Shown here piece after piece: positions 55,299 to 63,497 of a stretch of 64,000 nucleotides of DNA. Source of the DNA: Paenibacillus endophyticus. GTDB taxonomy: Bacteria > Bacillota > Bacilli > Paenibacillales > Paenibacillaceae. The position numbers were made by a program, and so were the translations under genes. Under the pieces are notes generated by a model. The model ran no database searches, had not been told where the DNA came from, and worked only from the letters and a program-made list of their open reading frames with translations. The stretch lies in NCBI RefSeq assembly GCF_014192395.1, contig NZ_JACHXW010000001.1, forward strand, positions 590,028 through 654,027, read 5' to 3'. The first letter of the stretch is position 1. Every line of letters begins with the position of its first letter.

Positions 55299-57079
55299 GC
55301 TTCAGGGAACGTTTCTCGTGGTATAACTACTCCATTAAATTCAAAATTACTTTTCTTCTGCTTGTCAGCTGTATTCTTTGTACATTCGTTACCGGATATC
55401 TCATTAATCATAATTACAGCACAGCCGTACTACGTGATTATCAAGCCACCTCCAATGAAGCAACAAGCCGATTGGGCTATCAACTGGACTATTACCTAGA
55501 GCAAGTCGAGCATTCCACTTGGAATATGATTGGAGACTTGAAGATACAGCGCTGGTTGGAGGAAACTGGAGAGGCGAATCGAGAGATTGAGGATGGAGTA
55601 CTGAATACACTCGAAACATACCGGATATTCAACTCATGGGATATTGCCGGTTTATGGGTGGTTTCAAAAGATGGACGTACTGTGTCAAGTGTAACGGATT
55701 TTGAAATTCCGCAAGCCCAATATACGAATACTTCTACTCGAGTTTCCATAGTGCGTCAGAGCGGATATTATCGGAATGAGGTATTCCCTTTAATATCGAT
55801 ATCGATGCCTATTTATAGCATTTATAATGGAAGGTTAATGGGACATTTAGTGCTGAATCTGGAATTTACCGAGTTAAAACGGTTATTTACCGATACGAAG
55901 CTCGGACAGTCAGGAAAGTTCTATGTCATCAATAAACATGAGGGAAAGACGGTTTTCCATCCGAATCAAGCGTTTATTGGCATGTTCATTCAGGACACTA
56001 ATCTGTCGGAATTAGATTTAGGTTTCAAAGGGAATGCTGCAATGCAAACCATCCAACATACCAGTATGCTGATTGGTACTAGGGACATGCCAAGTCAAGA
56101 TTGGACCATTGTATCCGTTGTCCCGCTGGACGAAATGGCTTCCGGTCTCAAAGCAGCGAAACGGACAACGATTATTATAATGGTCGTTATCTTACTGCTT
56201 GTTCTTCTAGTAGTACCTGCTTTAGCTAAACGATTTGTAGCACCTATTGGCAGATTAATGTCGGCGGTTAACCGTATGGAGCATGGTGATTTGAAAGTAA
56301 GGACGGAGTTTCACCCCGGACCCGACGAAATTCAAATTCTCAGCATGAAATTTAACCGGATGACAGATCGACTTGTTACGCTTATTGATGAAGTAATGAA
56401 TTTATCAAAGAAAGAAATGCACCTGCAGAATAGGCAGAATGAAGCTTCCATTCAAGCACTTCAGAACCAAATCAATCCGCATTTTCTATACAATACGCTA
56501 GATATTATTAAAAGTATTGCTTATCTTGAGCGGAATCAGCGTGTGGTTGAGATGACTCATAACCTCGCTGATTTTTACCGTTATACGGCGAGTGTTCGTG
56601 AAAAGGAAGTGACACTGGCGGAGGAATTAAAGGCTTTGGAGCAGTATCTCACGATTATTCATATCCGTTTCCCTGATGAATTCACAAGTGAAGTACTGGT
56701 GAATGAGAAGTACTATGGATGCAGGATGGTTAAGCTTACACTTCAGCCGCTTGTCGAGAATGCAATTAAATATGCAATTGAGCCAAGAGGCGGAGAGGGT
56801 GTTATCCGAATCAGCGCGTATAGCGATAAGGAGAAGTTGATTATTGAAGTGATGGATAATGGGCCAGGACTCCCTGAACATCTGCTCCGTACACTGAAAA
56901 AACGTTTAGATAGAGTAGTCTCGGATCCTGACAGCTACCGGGGAGAGGGTTCATATGGTCTAGTTAATGTACATTCCCGCCTTCATCTGCAATATGGCGA
57001 AGGTTACGGGCTAAGGCTGCATACGTTCGAAGGCAGGGGGACGGTGGTGACAGTAACGATTCCTTTAACACATCATTAA
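55295..57079 (+). CDS. Sensor histidine kinase, YesM-like
   Basis: This 594-residue kinase has a membrane segment at about residues 12-34, an extracellular double-Cache-like sensor (about 35-285, with the RQSGYYRNEVFPLISISMPI region), a second membrane segment (about 289-309), HAMP (about 312-365), the His_kinase box QINPHFLYNTLD (phospho-acceptor His396) and HATPase_c with DNGPGL and SYGLVNVHSRL, all intact. It shares a four-base start/stop overlap with the regulator gene and forms the third two-component pair of the window. Confidence 0.92.
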   Translation: MSFRERFSWYNYSIKFKITFLLLVSCILCTFVTGYLINHNYSTAVLRDYQATSNEATSRLGYQLDYYLEQVEHSTWNMIGDLKIQRWLEETGEANREIEDGVLNTLETYRIFNSWDIAGLWVVSKDGRTVSSVTDFEIPQAQYTNTSTRVSIVRQSGYYRNEVFPLISISMPIYSIYNGRLMGHLVLNLEFTELKRLFTDTKLGQSGKFYVINKHEGKTVFHPNQAFIGMFIQDTNLSELDLGFKGNAAMQTIQHTSMLIGTRDMPSQDWTIVSVVPLDEMASGLKAAKRTTIIIMVVILLLVLLVVPALAKRFVAPIGRLMSAVNRMEHGDLKVRTEFHPGPDEIQILSMKFNRMTDRLVTLIDEVMNLSKKEMHLQNRQNEASIQALQNQINPHFLYNTLDIIKSIAYLERNQRVVEMTHNLADFYRYTASVREKEVTLAEELKALEQYLTIIHIRFPDEFTSEVLVNEKYYGCRMVKLTLQPLVENAIKYAIEPRGGEGVIRISAYSDKEKLIIEVMDNGPGLPEHLLRTLKKRLDRVVSDPDSYRGEGSYGLVNVHSRLHLQYGEGYGLRLHTFEGRGTVVTVTIPLTHH

Positions 57080-57095
57080 AGCAAGTGTATAAGAA

Positions 57096-57131
57096 AGCGG
57101 TGTGGGATATTATTCCTGCGCCGCTGTTTTT
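57096..57131 (+). terminator. Rho-independent terminator after the kinase gene
   Basis: AGCGGTGTGGGA (57096-57107) pairs with TCCTGCGCCGCT (57114-57125), including three G-U pairs, followed by GTTTTTC. It separates the two-component genes from the importer, which should have its own promoter; GATAAT at 57224-57229 is a candidate -10. Confidence 0.7.
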
Positions 57132-57265
57132 CTAAGTGCATGAACGCTGCCTCTATTTTACGAAAGAGAAGAAAATAGACTCGAAATAAAGAGGATTGAG
57201 AATTCAAGCGGAAGCCAACTTTCGATAATATGAAGATGTAGCAAACACAGATAAGGAAAAGGGGA

Positions 57266-58600
57266 ATGAAGATGAAGAGAAAAAAATTAGCTTCTCTGGT
57301 GTTAACGGCAATGATTTCATCTGCTGTATTGTCCGCATGTGGTTCAAATAATACGAACAATGCAAGCCATAATGCAAACAACGGGGCACCAACAACTGAA
57401 GCAGCTGCAACAGCTTCGCCGGATACAAAGGAACCTGTAGAACTGCGCATTATTAACTGGCGCGTAGAGGACAAAGAATTCTTCGATCAGTTCAACGTCA
57501 AGTTTGAGCAAGAGAACCCGAATATTAAAGTCCGATATGACGCAACACCAACTCAAAGCTACCAGCAGCTTAAAAACTCCCGTATTGCCGCCAACGAAGT
57601 AGACATTGTAGCCGGTGATTATAAAACAATGAACTCTGCAGATCAGCGTGAGCTGTGGATGGACTTGTCGGGACAAAGCTTCCTTGACAACTTTAAGCAG
57701 GATGCACTGCAGAATCTAACTTACGACAGTAAGCAATACGGACTGCCTTGGAACAAGGTCAGCCTCGTTGCTTATTATAATAAGCAAATTTTCAGCGATC
57801 TTGGTCTTCAAGAGCCAAAGACATGGACTGAATTTACAGCTTTGCTTGAGAAGATCAAGACAGCAGGTATTGATCCGATCCTCGTAGGCGGCAAAGACGG
57901 TTGGCCGATGCAACAAATCGTGCATACGCTGGAACCTTCAGTTGTACGCGGAGCGAATTCGGACTTTTATGGCAAAGACAATTCTAACGTGATGGCATTG
58001 ACAAGCAAATTCACAGATTCGGAATGGCTGGAAGTATTTACAAAATTCCAGACACTGAGCACATACTTCCAGAAGAACTCGCTTGGCTTGGCATACGGAC
58101 AGGCACCTGGCCTATTCGCTCAAGGAAAAGCAGCAATGACGATCGACGGTACGTTCAGCTTGACGCAAATCAATGATGCAAAACCAAACTTTGAGGTCGG
58201 CACGTTTATCGTTCCTGCAACCGACGACGAGGCAAAGAACAAGATTGGTTATGCAAAAATCGGCGGAGCTTGGTTCATATCGAATAAATCGCCTAATAAG
58301 GAAGCTGCGCTGAAATATCTTGAAGCATTCAGCCAAAAAGACAACTATCAGCTTTACATTGATACGGTGAATCAATTCCCCGTTATGGACGGCATTACGA
58401 TGAAAGATCCGTTGGCAGAGCAAATCAATGATCAACTATCTGCAAAAGATGCGGTTGACCAGTTTACGAATATTCAAAATTCAGGCTCAACGTATTCGCT
58501 TGATCTCCTCAACAAGGTTTCAACTGGCGATATGTCTCCTGAAGAAGCAGCGAAGCAATGGCAAAAGGATTACGAAGACAGCAAGGCTAACTGGAAATAA
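57266..58600 (+). CDS. Extracellular sugar-binding lipoprotein (CUT1)
   Basis: This 444-residue SBP_bac_1 protein has lipidated Cys25 (lipobox LSAC) and an Asn/Ala/Thr-rich linker. The mature part begins VELRIINWRVEDKEF, with WTEFTALLEKIKTAGIDPIL and AGQAPGLFAQGKAAMTIDGTF-like stretches typical of CUT1 binding proteins (AAMTIDGTFSL near 290). AAGGAAAAGGGG precedes the ATG; a second in-frame ATG at 57272 is equally possible. It delivers oligosaccharide to the two permeases downstream. Confidence 0.92.
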   Translation: MKMKRKKLASLVLTAMISSAVLSACGSNNTNNASHNANNGAPTTEAAATASPDTKEPVELRIINWRVEDKEFFDQFNVKFEQENPNIKVRYDATPTQSYQQLKNSRIAANEVDIVAGDYKTMNSADQRELWMDLSGQSFLDNFKQDALQNLTYDSKQYGLPWNKVSLVAYYNKQIFSDLGLQEPKTWTEFTALLEKIKTAGIDPILVGGKDGWPMQQIVHTLEPSVVRGANSDFYGKDNSNVMALTSKFTDSEWLEVFTKFQTLSTYFQKNSLGLAYGQAPGLFAQGKAAMTIDGTFSLTQINDAKPNFEVGTFIVPATDDEAKNKIGYAKIGGAWFISNKSPNKEAALKYLEAFSQKDNYQLYIDTVNQFPVMDGITMKDPLAEQINDQLSAKDAVDQFTNIQNSGSTYSLDLLNKVSTGDMSPEEAAKQWQKDYEDSKANWK

Positions 58601-58616
58601 AGAAAATATAGATAAA

Positions 58617-58653
58617 AGTCAAGCCCCGACATCTAACGGGGCTTGACTAAAAA
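58617..58653 (+). terminator. Intra-operon hairpin between binding-protein and permease genes
   Basis: AGTCAAGCCCC (58617-58627) pairs perfectly with GGGGCTTGACT (58638-58648) over a 10-base loop, followed by AAAAATAG rather than a T-run. It is a strong barrier or mRNA 3'-end protector 17 bases after the binding-protein stop. Confidence 0.65.
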
Positions 58654-58673
58654 TAGTAAGGAGTGGATAAAAG

Positions 58674-59558
58674 ATGGTCAAGACATACCGCTCGTGGGCA
58701 CCTTGGATGGCCATACTGCCGGCGTTAATTCTATTTTTCATCTTTAAGATTTATCCAGCACTCGGTACGCTCTTTTTCTCGATGACCGATTTCAACGGCA
58801 ATATCGATCATTTTAAATGGGTTGGCCTGAAAAATTACAAAAACGCTTTAACAATCAACTTCGATGACTTGATGAATGCAATCAAAGTATCTTTTACGTT
58901 TGCCTTCTTTACTACTGTTATTCAGAACATTGTTGGCGTTGCTCTAGCCGTTTTAGTAAATTTGAAAATCCGCGGTAAAAACGTTTATCGTTCCATATTG
59001 TTTATGCCGAACGTACTAGGGGTTGTCATTATTGGACTGGTGTGGACACTGATCTTTGACCCTTACTCGGGACCGATGAATCAAATCCTCAGCTTGTTTG
59101 GAACTAGCTCCAGTATGCTTGGAGATTCTAAGCTGGCATTGCCGATAGTCATATTCGTTCAAGTATGGACTTCGGTTGGTTATGCAATGATTCTGTACCT
59201 TGCTGGTTTACAGGGAATTTCACAGGATATTTATGAGGCGGGAAGCGTGGACGGAGCCGTGGGCTGGAAGTCGTTCCGTTACTTAACTTTACCGTTGCTT
59301 CAACCCATTATTGGTATTAACATTCTGCTGAGTATTATTGGCAGCTTGCGTGTGTTTGATTTAATTATGATTCTAACCAATGGCGGCCCCGATGAGGCAA
59401 CCATGACCCTCGGCATGTTTGTATTCAAAACGATTTTTGATTCCAGCGGTACGCAAGGCTATGCTTCGGCGCTTGGCATCATTCATTTTCTTGTTATTGC
59501 CGTTGTCGTTGTCATTGTACAAACCTATATGCGCAGACGGGAGGAGAAGCTCTCATGA
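58674..59558 (+). CDS. Sugar ABC transporter permease, UgpA/MsmF type
   Basis: This 294-residue CUT1 permease has six membrane segments, APWMAILPALILFFIFKIYP at the N-terminus and the EAA loop YEAGSVDGAVGWKSFRYLTL. LTNGGPDEATMTLGMFVFK near residue 235 is the usual MalF-like periplasmic/membrane motif. AAGGAGTGG lies just upstream of the ATG. The stop overlaps the next start as ATGA. Confidence 0.9.
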   Translation: MVKTYRSWAPWMAILPALILFFIFKIYPALGTLFFSMTDFNGNIDHFKWVGLKNYKNALTINFDDLMNAIKVSFTFAFFTTVIQNIVGVALAVLVNLKIRGKNVYRSILFMPNVLGVVIIGLVWTLIFDPYSGPMNQILSLFGTSSSMLGDSKLALPIVIFVQVWTSVGYAMILYLAGLQGISQDIYEAGSVDGAVGWKSFRYLTLPLLQPIIGINILLSIIGSLRVFDLIMILTNGGPDEATMTLGMFVFKTIFDSSGTQGYASALGIIHFLVIAVVVVIVQTYMRRREEKLS

Positions 59559-60379
59559 AATTAACAGCAAAGCTCCCCTTTACGCTTGTTCACGTCATTT
59601 TGATTTTGTTCAGTCTGTGCATGTTGCTTCCGATCCTAATGATCTTAAACATTGCCCTTAAGACGAACACCGAGTTTTTGAATTCTCCCATGTCGATCGC
59701 CTCATCTTTACATTTTGATAATTTCGCTGAAGCATGGGAGCAAGGCGACATGATTACGAATTTTAAGAATAGCTTGATCTATACCGCATGCTCCACCATC
59801 TTGACCTGCTTGATTGCGGCGATGGCAGCTTATCCGATCTCACGTAAACATATTCGAGGCACAGGCGCACTCTTGGGATTAATCGGCATTACGTTGTTCC
59901 TACCCGACGGTATTGTTCCTTTGCTCTTCTTCATGAAATATACGGCTTTGCTTAATACTTACAGTGGTTATATCCTGCTTAGCTCTGGCATTAATATGGC
60001 CCTTATGGTGTTTATTCTTGTTGGCTTTGTTAAGAATATTCCGGCTGATCTAGATGAAGCAGCCTCCATTGACGGGTGCGGATATTTCCGGTACATTCTG
60101 ACCATTATTCTGCCATTACTGAAGCCGGCGATCACGACTGTAGCTATGCTCAAGATCATTAATGTCTGGAATGATTTCATCAATCCTTATCTGTATTTGA
60201 CTGATAAAGAGAAGAGGCCGCTGACATCAGGCTTATACTTGTTTGTTGGGGAATTCTCGACCGATTGGACCGTTCTTGCAGCGGGTATTGTCATCGTCGT
60301 TACACCGCTTCTTCTTGTCTACTTATTTCTGCAGAAATATATTATCAGCGGAGTAAGCAGCGGAGCTTTGAAAGGCTAA
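59555..60379 (+). CDS. Sugar ABC transporter permease, MalG/UgpE type
   Basis: This 274-residue CUT1 permease is the partner of the preceding one. Its EAA loop reads LDEAASIDGCGYFRYILTII, and the C-terminus is LQKYIISGVSSGALKG. It is followed 33 bases later by the GH130-like gene in the same operon. No ATPase gene accompanies it. Confidence 0.9.
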   Translation: MKLTAKLPFTLVHVILILFSLCMLLPILMILNIALKTNTEFLNSPMSIASSLHFDNFAEAWEQGDMITNFKNSLIYTACSTILTCLIAAMAAYPISRKHIRGTGALLGLIGITLFLPDGIVPLLFFMKYTALLNTYSGYILLSSGINMALMVFILVGFVKNIPADLDEAASIDGCGYFRYILTIILPLLKPAITTVAMLKIINVWNDFINPYLYLTDKEKRPLTSGLYLFVGEFSTDWTVLAAGIVIVVTPLLLVYLFLQKYIISGVSSGALKG

Positions 60380-60412
60380 ATTCAATGAATGACATGAAAG
60401 AGAGGTTCATCT

Positions 60413-61639
60413 ATGACACCGCAATTTAAATATTCCTCTAACCCCGCCTTAGTCCCTCAGGCTGGCTGCGATTGGGCAAGTAAAATGGTGCTTAATCCTG
60501 CTATTGTTCAAGATCCGGATGGAAGCCGGCTGCATATGCTCTTCCGAGCGACAGGCCCATGGCCTCAGGCGAGAAAAGAGGGCTGTTTTGATCCCTATCC
60601 GATCTTCCTGGGATATGCCTATAGTGACGATCTCGGAGAGACATGGACGGCTGACTTCAGCCGGCCTGCCCTTATTCCTGCTTTGAAGCAGGCGCAAGAA
60701 GAAATCTATATTACGAATCTTCACGGCGAGCGTGTCCGCAATTACGCGAACGGATGCATAGAAGATCCGCGTATTTTTCCAGTTGATGGTGAACTTTATG
60801 TATCTGTTGCATGCCGAATGTTCCCGCCTGGACCTTATTGGATGTTAGATCAGGATCCGCCAATCGAGACACGGTATGACTACATACCGTCCTGGGTGCA
60901 TGAACAGGATACACCATTCCATGAAGCAGCACGTACGAACAATACAGTAACGGTGCTGTTCAAGCTGGATCTTGATAAACTGAAATCTGGTCAATATGAG
61001 GAAGCATTCACTTATGTATGTCCGTTGACGGATGGTAGTCGGAGCGACAATCGCGATGTGTTTCTGTTCCCTCATAAAATGCAAATCGACGGCAAGGAGC
61101 AATTCGTCGTTCTTCACCGCCCAATGACCCCAGCGGCGTTTCCAGGCGGAGAAGAAACGGTGACACCATCCATCTACATCGCTGCAGCTGAGCGACTGGA
61201 GGATTTGGCAACGGCAGACGCTAAGCATCAATTGATGGCAACGAGTGTATTCGATTGGGAAGCGAACCGAATTGGAGCAAGCTGGCCGCCAATCGCAATT
61301 CATACAGATGAGTGGCTCATCTCTTATCACGGCAAGAAGGATGCGGAATTCGGCTATACGCAGTCTTTCATGATTGCCCGTAATGTTCCCGGCGCATTCC
61401 CGGAAATCATTCATCGCTGCCCGGACCGTCTCATGTATGCGCAGCAGAATTGGGAGCTTCCTACCGATTATCCGACGCCGTGCTTATTTACAACAGGCGG
61501 CATTATCGTTGGCGATCAGCTCATTATGGCTTATGGCGCTGCGGATCAGAAGGTCGGCATTTCCTGGGTTAACTTTGAATCCTTGATCGATCATATCAAA
61601 TGCTTTGATGCGCAAGGAGGTTTGCTAACTCATGTATAA
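60413..61639 (+). CDS. GH130-like glycoside phosphorylase/hydrolase
   Basis: This 408-residue cytoplasmic protein has the five-bladed propeller signatures of GH130: an N-terminal NPAIVQDPDGSRLHMLFRAT, GCIEDPRIFPVDGELYVSV with the likely catalytic Asp, RDVFLFPHKM, FVVLHRPMTP, GASWPPIAIHTDEWLISYHG, and MAYGAADQKVGISWV at the end. GH130 enzymes phosphorolyse or hydrolyse beta-mannosides; hydrolytic members lack phosphate-binding basic residues, which I cannot resolve here. It follows an importer and overlaps the next gene by eight bases, so it probably acts on the imported oligosaccharide. Confidence 0.82.
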   Translation: MTPQFKYSSNPALVPQAGCDWASKMVLNPAIVQDPDGSRLHMLFRATGPWPQARKEGCFDPYPIFLGYAYSDDLGETWTADFSRPALIPALKQAQEEIYITNLHGERVRNYANGCIEDPRIFPVDGELYVSVACRMFPPGPYWMLDQDPPIETRYDYIPSWVHEQDTPFHEAARTNNTVTVLFKLDLDKLKSGQYEEAFTYVCPLTDGSRSDNRDVFLFPHKMQIDGKEQFVVLHRPMTPAAFPGGEETVTPSIYIAAAERLEDLATADAKHQLMATSVFDWEANRIGASWPPIAIHTDEWLISYHGKKDAEFGYTQSFMIARNVPGAFPEIIHRCPDRLMYAQQNWELPTDYPTPCLFTTGGIIVGDQLIMAYGAADQKVGISWVNFESLIDHIKCFDAQGGLLTHV

Positions 61640-63197
61640 CGTTATTGTCTATGGGGCTACGAGTGCTGGCGTTGCAGCGGCCGTTCAGGCGGCGCGGCTT
61701 GGCAGGAAGGTTCTATTAATTGCAAATACGTATCATATCGGGGGAATGACGAGCTCCGGTCTTGGCGCGACAGACATCAATAACCGCAAGGGGATAGGCG
61801 GAATCTCACGTGAATTCTACAGGAATGTCTATAAGTATTATCAAGATGAGCTTAGCTGGTCTAGACAAACACCGCATGAATATGACGAGCTCTTGGGCAC
61901 AAGATTTTGGCTGGGCCGTGACGAGGAGCTTGGCATGCGTTGGATGTTTGAGCCTAAGGTCGCAAGTCAGATTTATGTGAAGATGCTTAAAGATGCAGAA
62001 GTAGAGGTTGTCCTGAATGAGCGGCTTGCCTTAGGTTCAGACGATGCTGTTGTGAAGAGGGGAGGAAGAATCGTCAGCATTATGATGGAGAGCGGCAAGA
62101 AGTATGAAGCTGATCTGTTCATCGATTCCGGTTATGAAGGCGATCTAATGGCAATGGCAGGAATCTCGTATACAACCGGCAGGGAGTCCAACTCGCAGTA
62201 CGGTGAGTTGACGAATGGCATTCTCGATAATAGACCGCTTGAAGGCGGAGGGGTAAGTCCGTACGTAGTGAAAGAAGATCCAGAGAGCGGACTGCTTCCG
62301 TATGTGCTTTCTGAATGCCCGGGTCCAAATGGCGTTTCGGATAGCCGTGTACAAGCCTATTGCTACCGGTTCACTTTAAGCTCGGATCCAGAGAACCAGC
62401 TGCCGATTGACAAGCCGGAAAATTACGATCCGAAGATTCATGAACTGCTTGCACGTCGTTTCGAAGTAAATCCGAAATTGACGCTTGATGATATTTTGAC
62501 GCTTACGCCAATTCCTAACCGAAAGACAGATACGAATCATGTTGATTTTGTTGGAGCCAATTACGATTATGCGGATGGGGATTACGCGACGCGGGAGCGG
62601 ATCGAAGCGCAGCATCGTGCTTTCACCCTTGGAACATTATGGTTCCTTGCAAATGATGAACGGATACCTGTTGGAGTACGTGAAGATATGAGAAAATGGG
62701 GGCTCGCTGCCGATGAATTCCTTGGGAAGGACGGCTTCCCGGAACAAATCTATATTCGGGAAGGACGCCGGATGGTCAGTGATTATGTGATGACCGAGAT
62801 GTCGGTGAAGAAGCGTACTGCTCCAGAATCGGTAGGGCTCGGCACGTATTATTTCGATTCTCACTATGTATCACATTATGCAAAGGATGGTCAAGTTCAT
62901 CTCGAAGGTACGTTCTGGGAGGATGACGAGTTGCTCTATCCGATCAGCTATCAATCCATTCGTCCGAAGCGAGAAGAGTGCTCGAACCTGTTATTGCCGG
63001 TTACCCTATCGTCTTCTCATGCTGCGTATGGGTCAATCCGTATGGAACCGGTCTATATGGTCCTTGGTCAATCAGCTGCTATAGCGGCATCGCTTTGTCT
63101 GGATCTTGGCGTATCGGTTCAGGATCTGCCTTACGAGGTGCTTCGGGAGAAGCTGCTTGAAGCAGGGCAAATTCTTGACGCGGGGCCATTGCTGTAG
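61632..63197 (+). CDS. FAD-dependent oxidoreductase (FAD_oxidored family)
   Basis: This 521-residue cytoplasmic flavoprotein has an N-terminal Rossmann dinucleotide motif VYGATSAGVAAAVQAARLG (about residues 4-22), the substrate-side TYHIGGMTSSGLGATDINN (about 34-52), and a C-terminal FAD-contact region LLPVTLSSSHAAYGSIRMEP with LGQSAAIAASLCLDLGVSVQ. This FAD_oxidored group (PF12831-like) is frequent in polysaccharide utilisation loci, but few members have known substrates. It overlaps the GH130-like gene by eight bases, implying coupled expression and a joint pathway. Confidence 0.85.
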   Translation: MYNVIVYGATSAGVAAAVQAARLGRKVLLIANTYHIGGMTSSGLGATDINNRKGIGGISREFYRNVYKYYQDELSWSRQTPHEYDELLGTRFWLGRDEELGMRWMFEPKVASQIYVKMLKDAEVEVVLNERLALGSDDAVVKRGGRIVSIMMESGKKYEADLFIDSGYEGDLMAMAGISYTTGRESNSQYGELTNGILDNRPLEGGGVSPYVVKEDPESGLLPYVLSECPGPNGVSDSRVQAYCYRFTLSSDPENQLPIDKPENYDPKIHELLARRFEVNPKLTLDDILTLTPIPNRKTDTNHVDFVGANYDYADGDYATRERIEAQHRAFTLGTLWFLANDERIPVGVREDMRKWGLAADEFLGKDGFPEQIYIREGRRMVSDYVMTEMSVKKRTAPESVGLGTYYFDSHYVSHYAKDGQVHLEGTFWEDDELLYPISYQSIRPKREECSNLLLPVTLSSSHAAYGSIRMEPVYMVLGQSAAIAASLCLDLGVSVQDLPYEVLREKLLEAGQILDAGPLL

Positions 63198-63497
63198 ATC
63201 TATTGCATAAAAGGGGCTGTCTCAAAAGCAGGTTCATTCGCTTGATGAGACAGCTCACTTCATGAATGAATTGGCGAAAATTAAGAAATGGCGGTGCTAG
63301 GGTCCTATCCCTGCACCGCTATTTCTGGATTTGGTTCCATTGCTGCCTTCTTGAGTAAATTATGGGCGAACGAAAACCAACCGACCTTAAGGCTGAACTT
63401 TGGCATACCTCGAAGCAGGAATCGCTGTAATCCCCCGGTTGTTCTTCAGTTGCCTAAACATGCTCTACGGTTCAATCATCCTATGAAGAATAATAAG
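63198..63497. other. Intergenic region filled with IS debris
   Basis: The 300 bases after the FAD oxidoreductase contain an insertion-sequence end and a transposase C-terminal remnant on the minus strand (63213-63480) and no intact gene. Confidence 0.6.
63213..63480 (-). pseudogene. IS1182-type transposase C-terminal remnant with IS end
   Basis: Read on the minus strand, the sequence gives FRQLKNNRG then, after a frameshift near 63430, QRFLLRGMPKF, SLKVGWFSFAHNLLKKAA and a stop, which is the typical C-terminus of an IS1182-like transposase. An in-frame stop also interrupts the segment just before FRQLKNNRG. GGGGCTGTCTCAAAAGC at 63213-63229 looks like a terminal inverted repeat of such elements. 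A hairpin (GCTGTCTC/GAGACAGC, 63217-63255) and a second one (63286-63314) follow the coding end. The element is dead. Confidence 0.7.
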
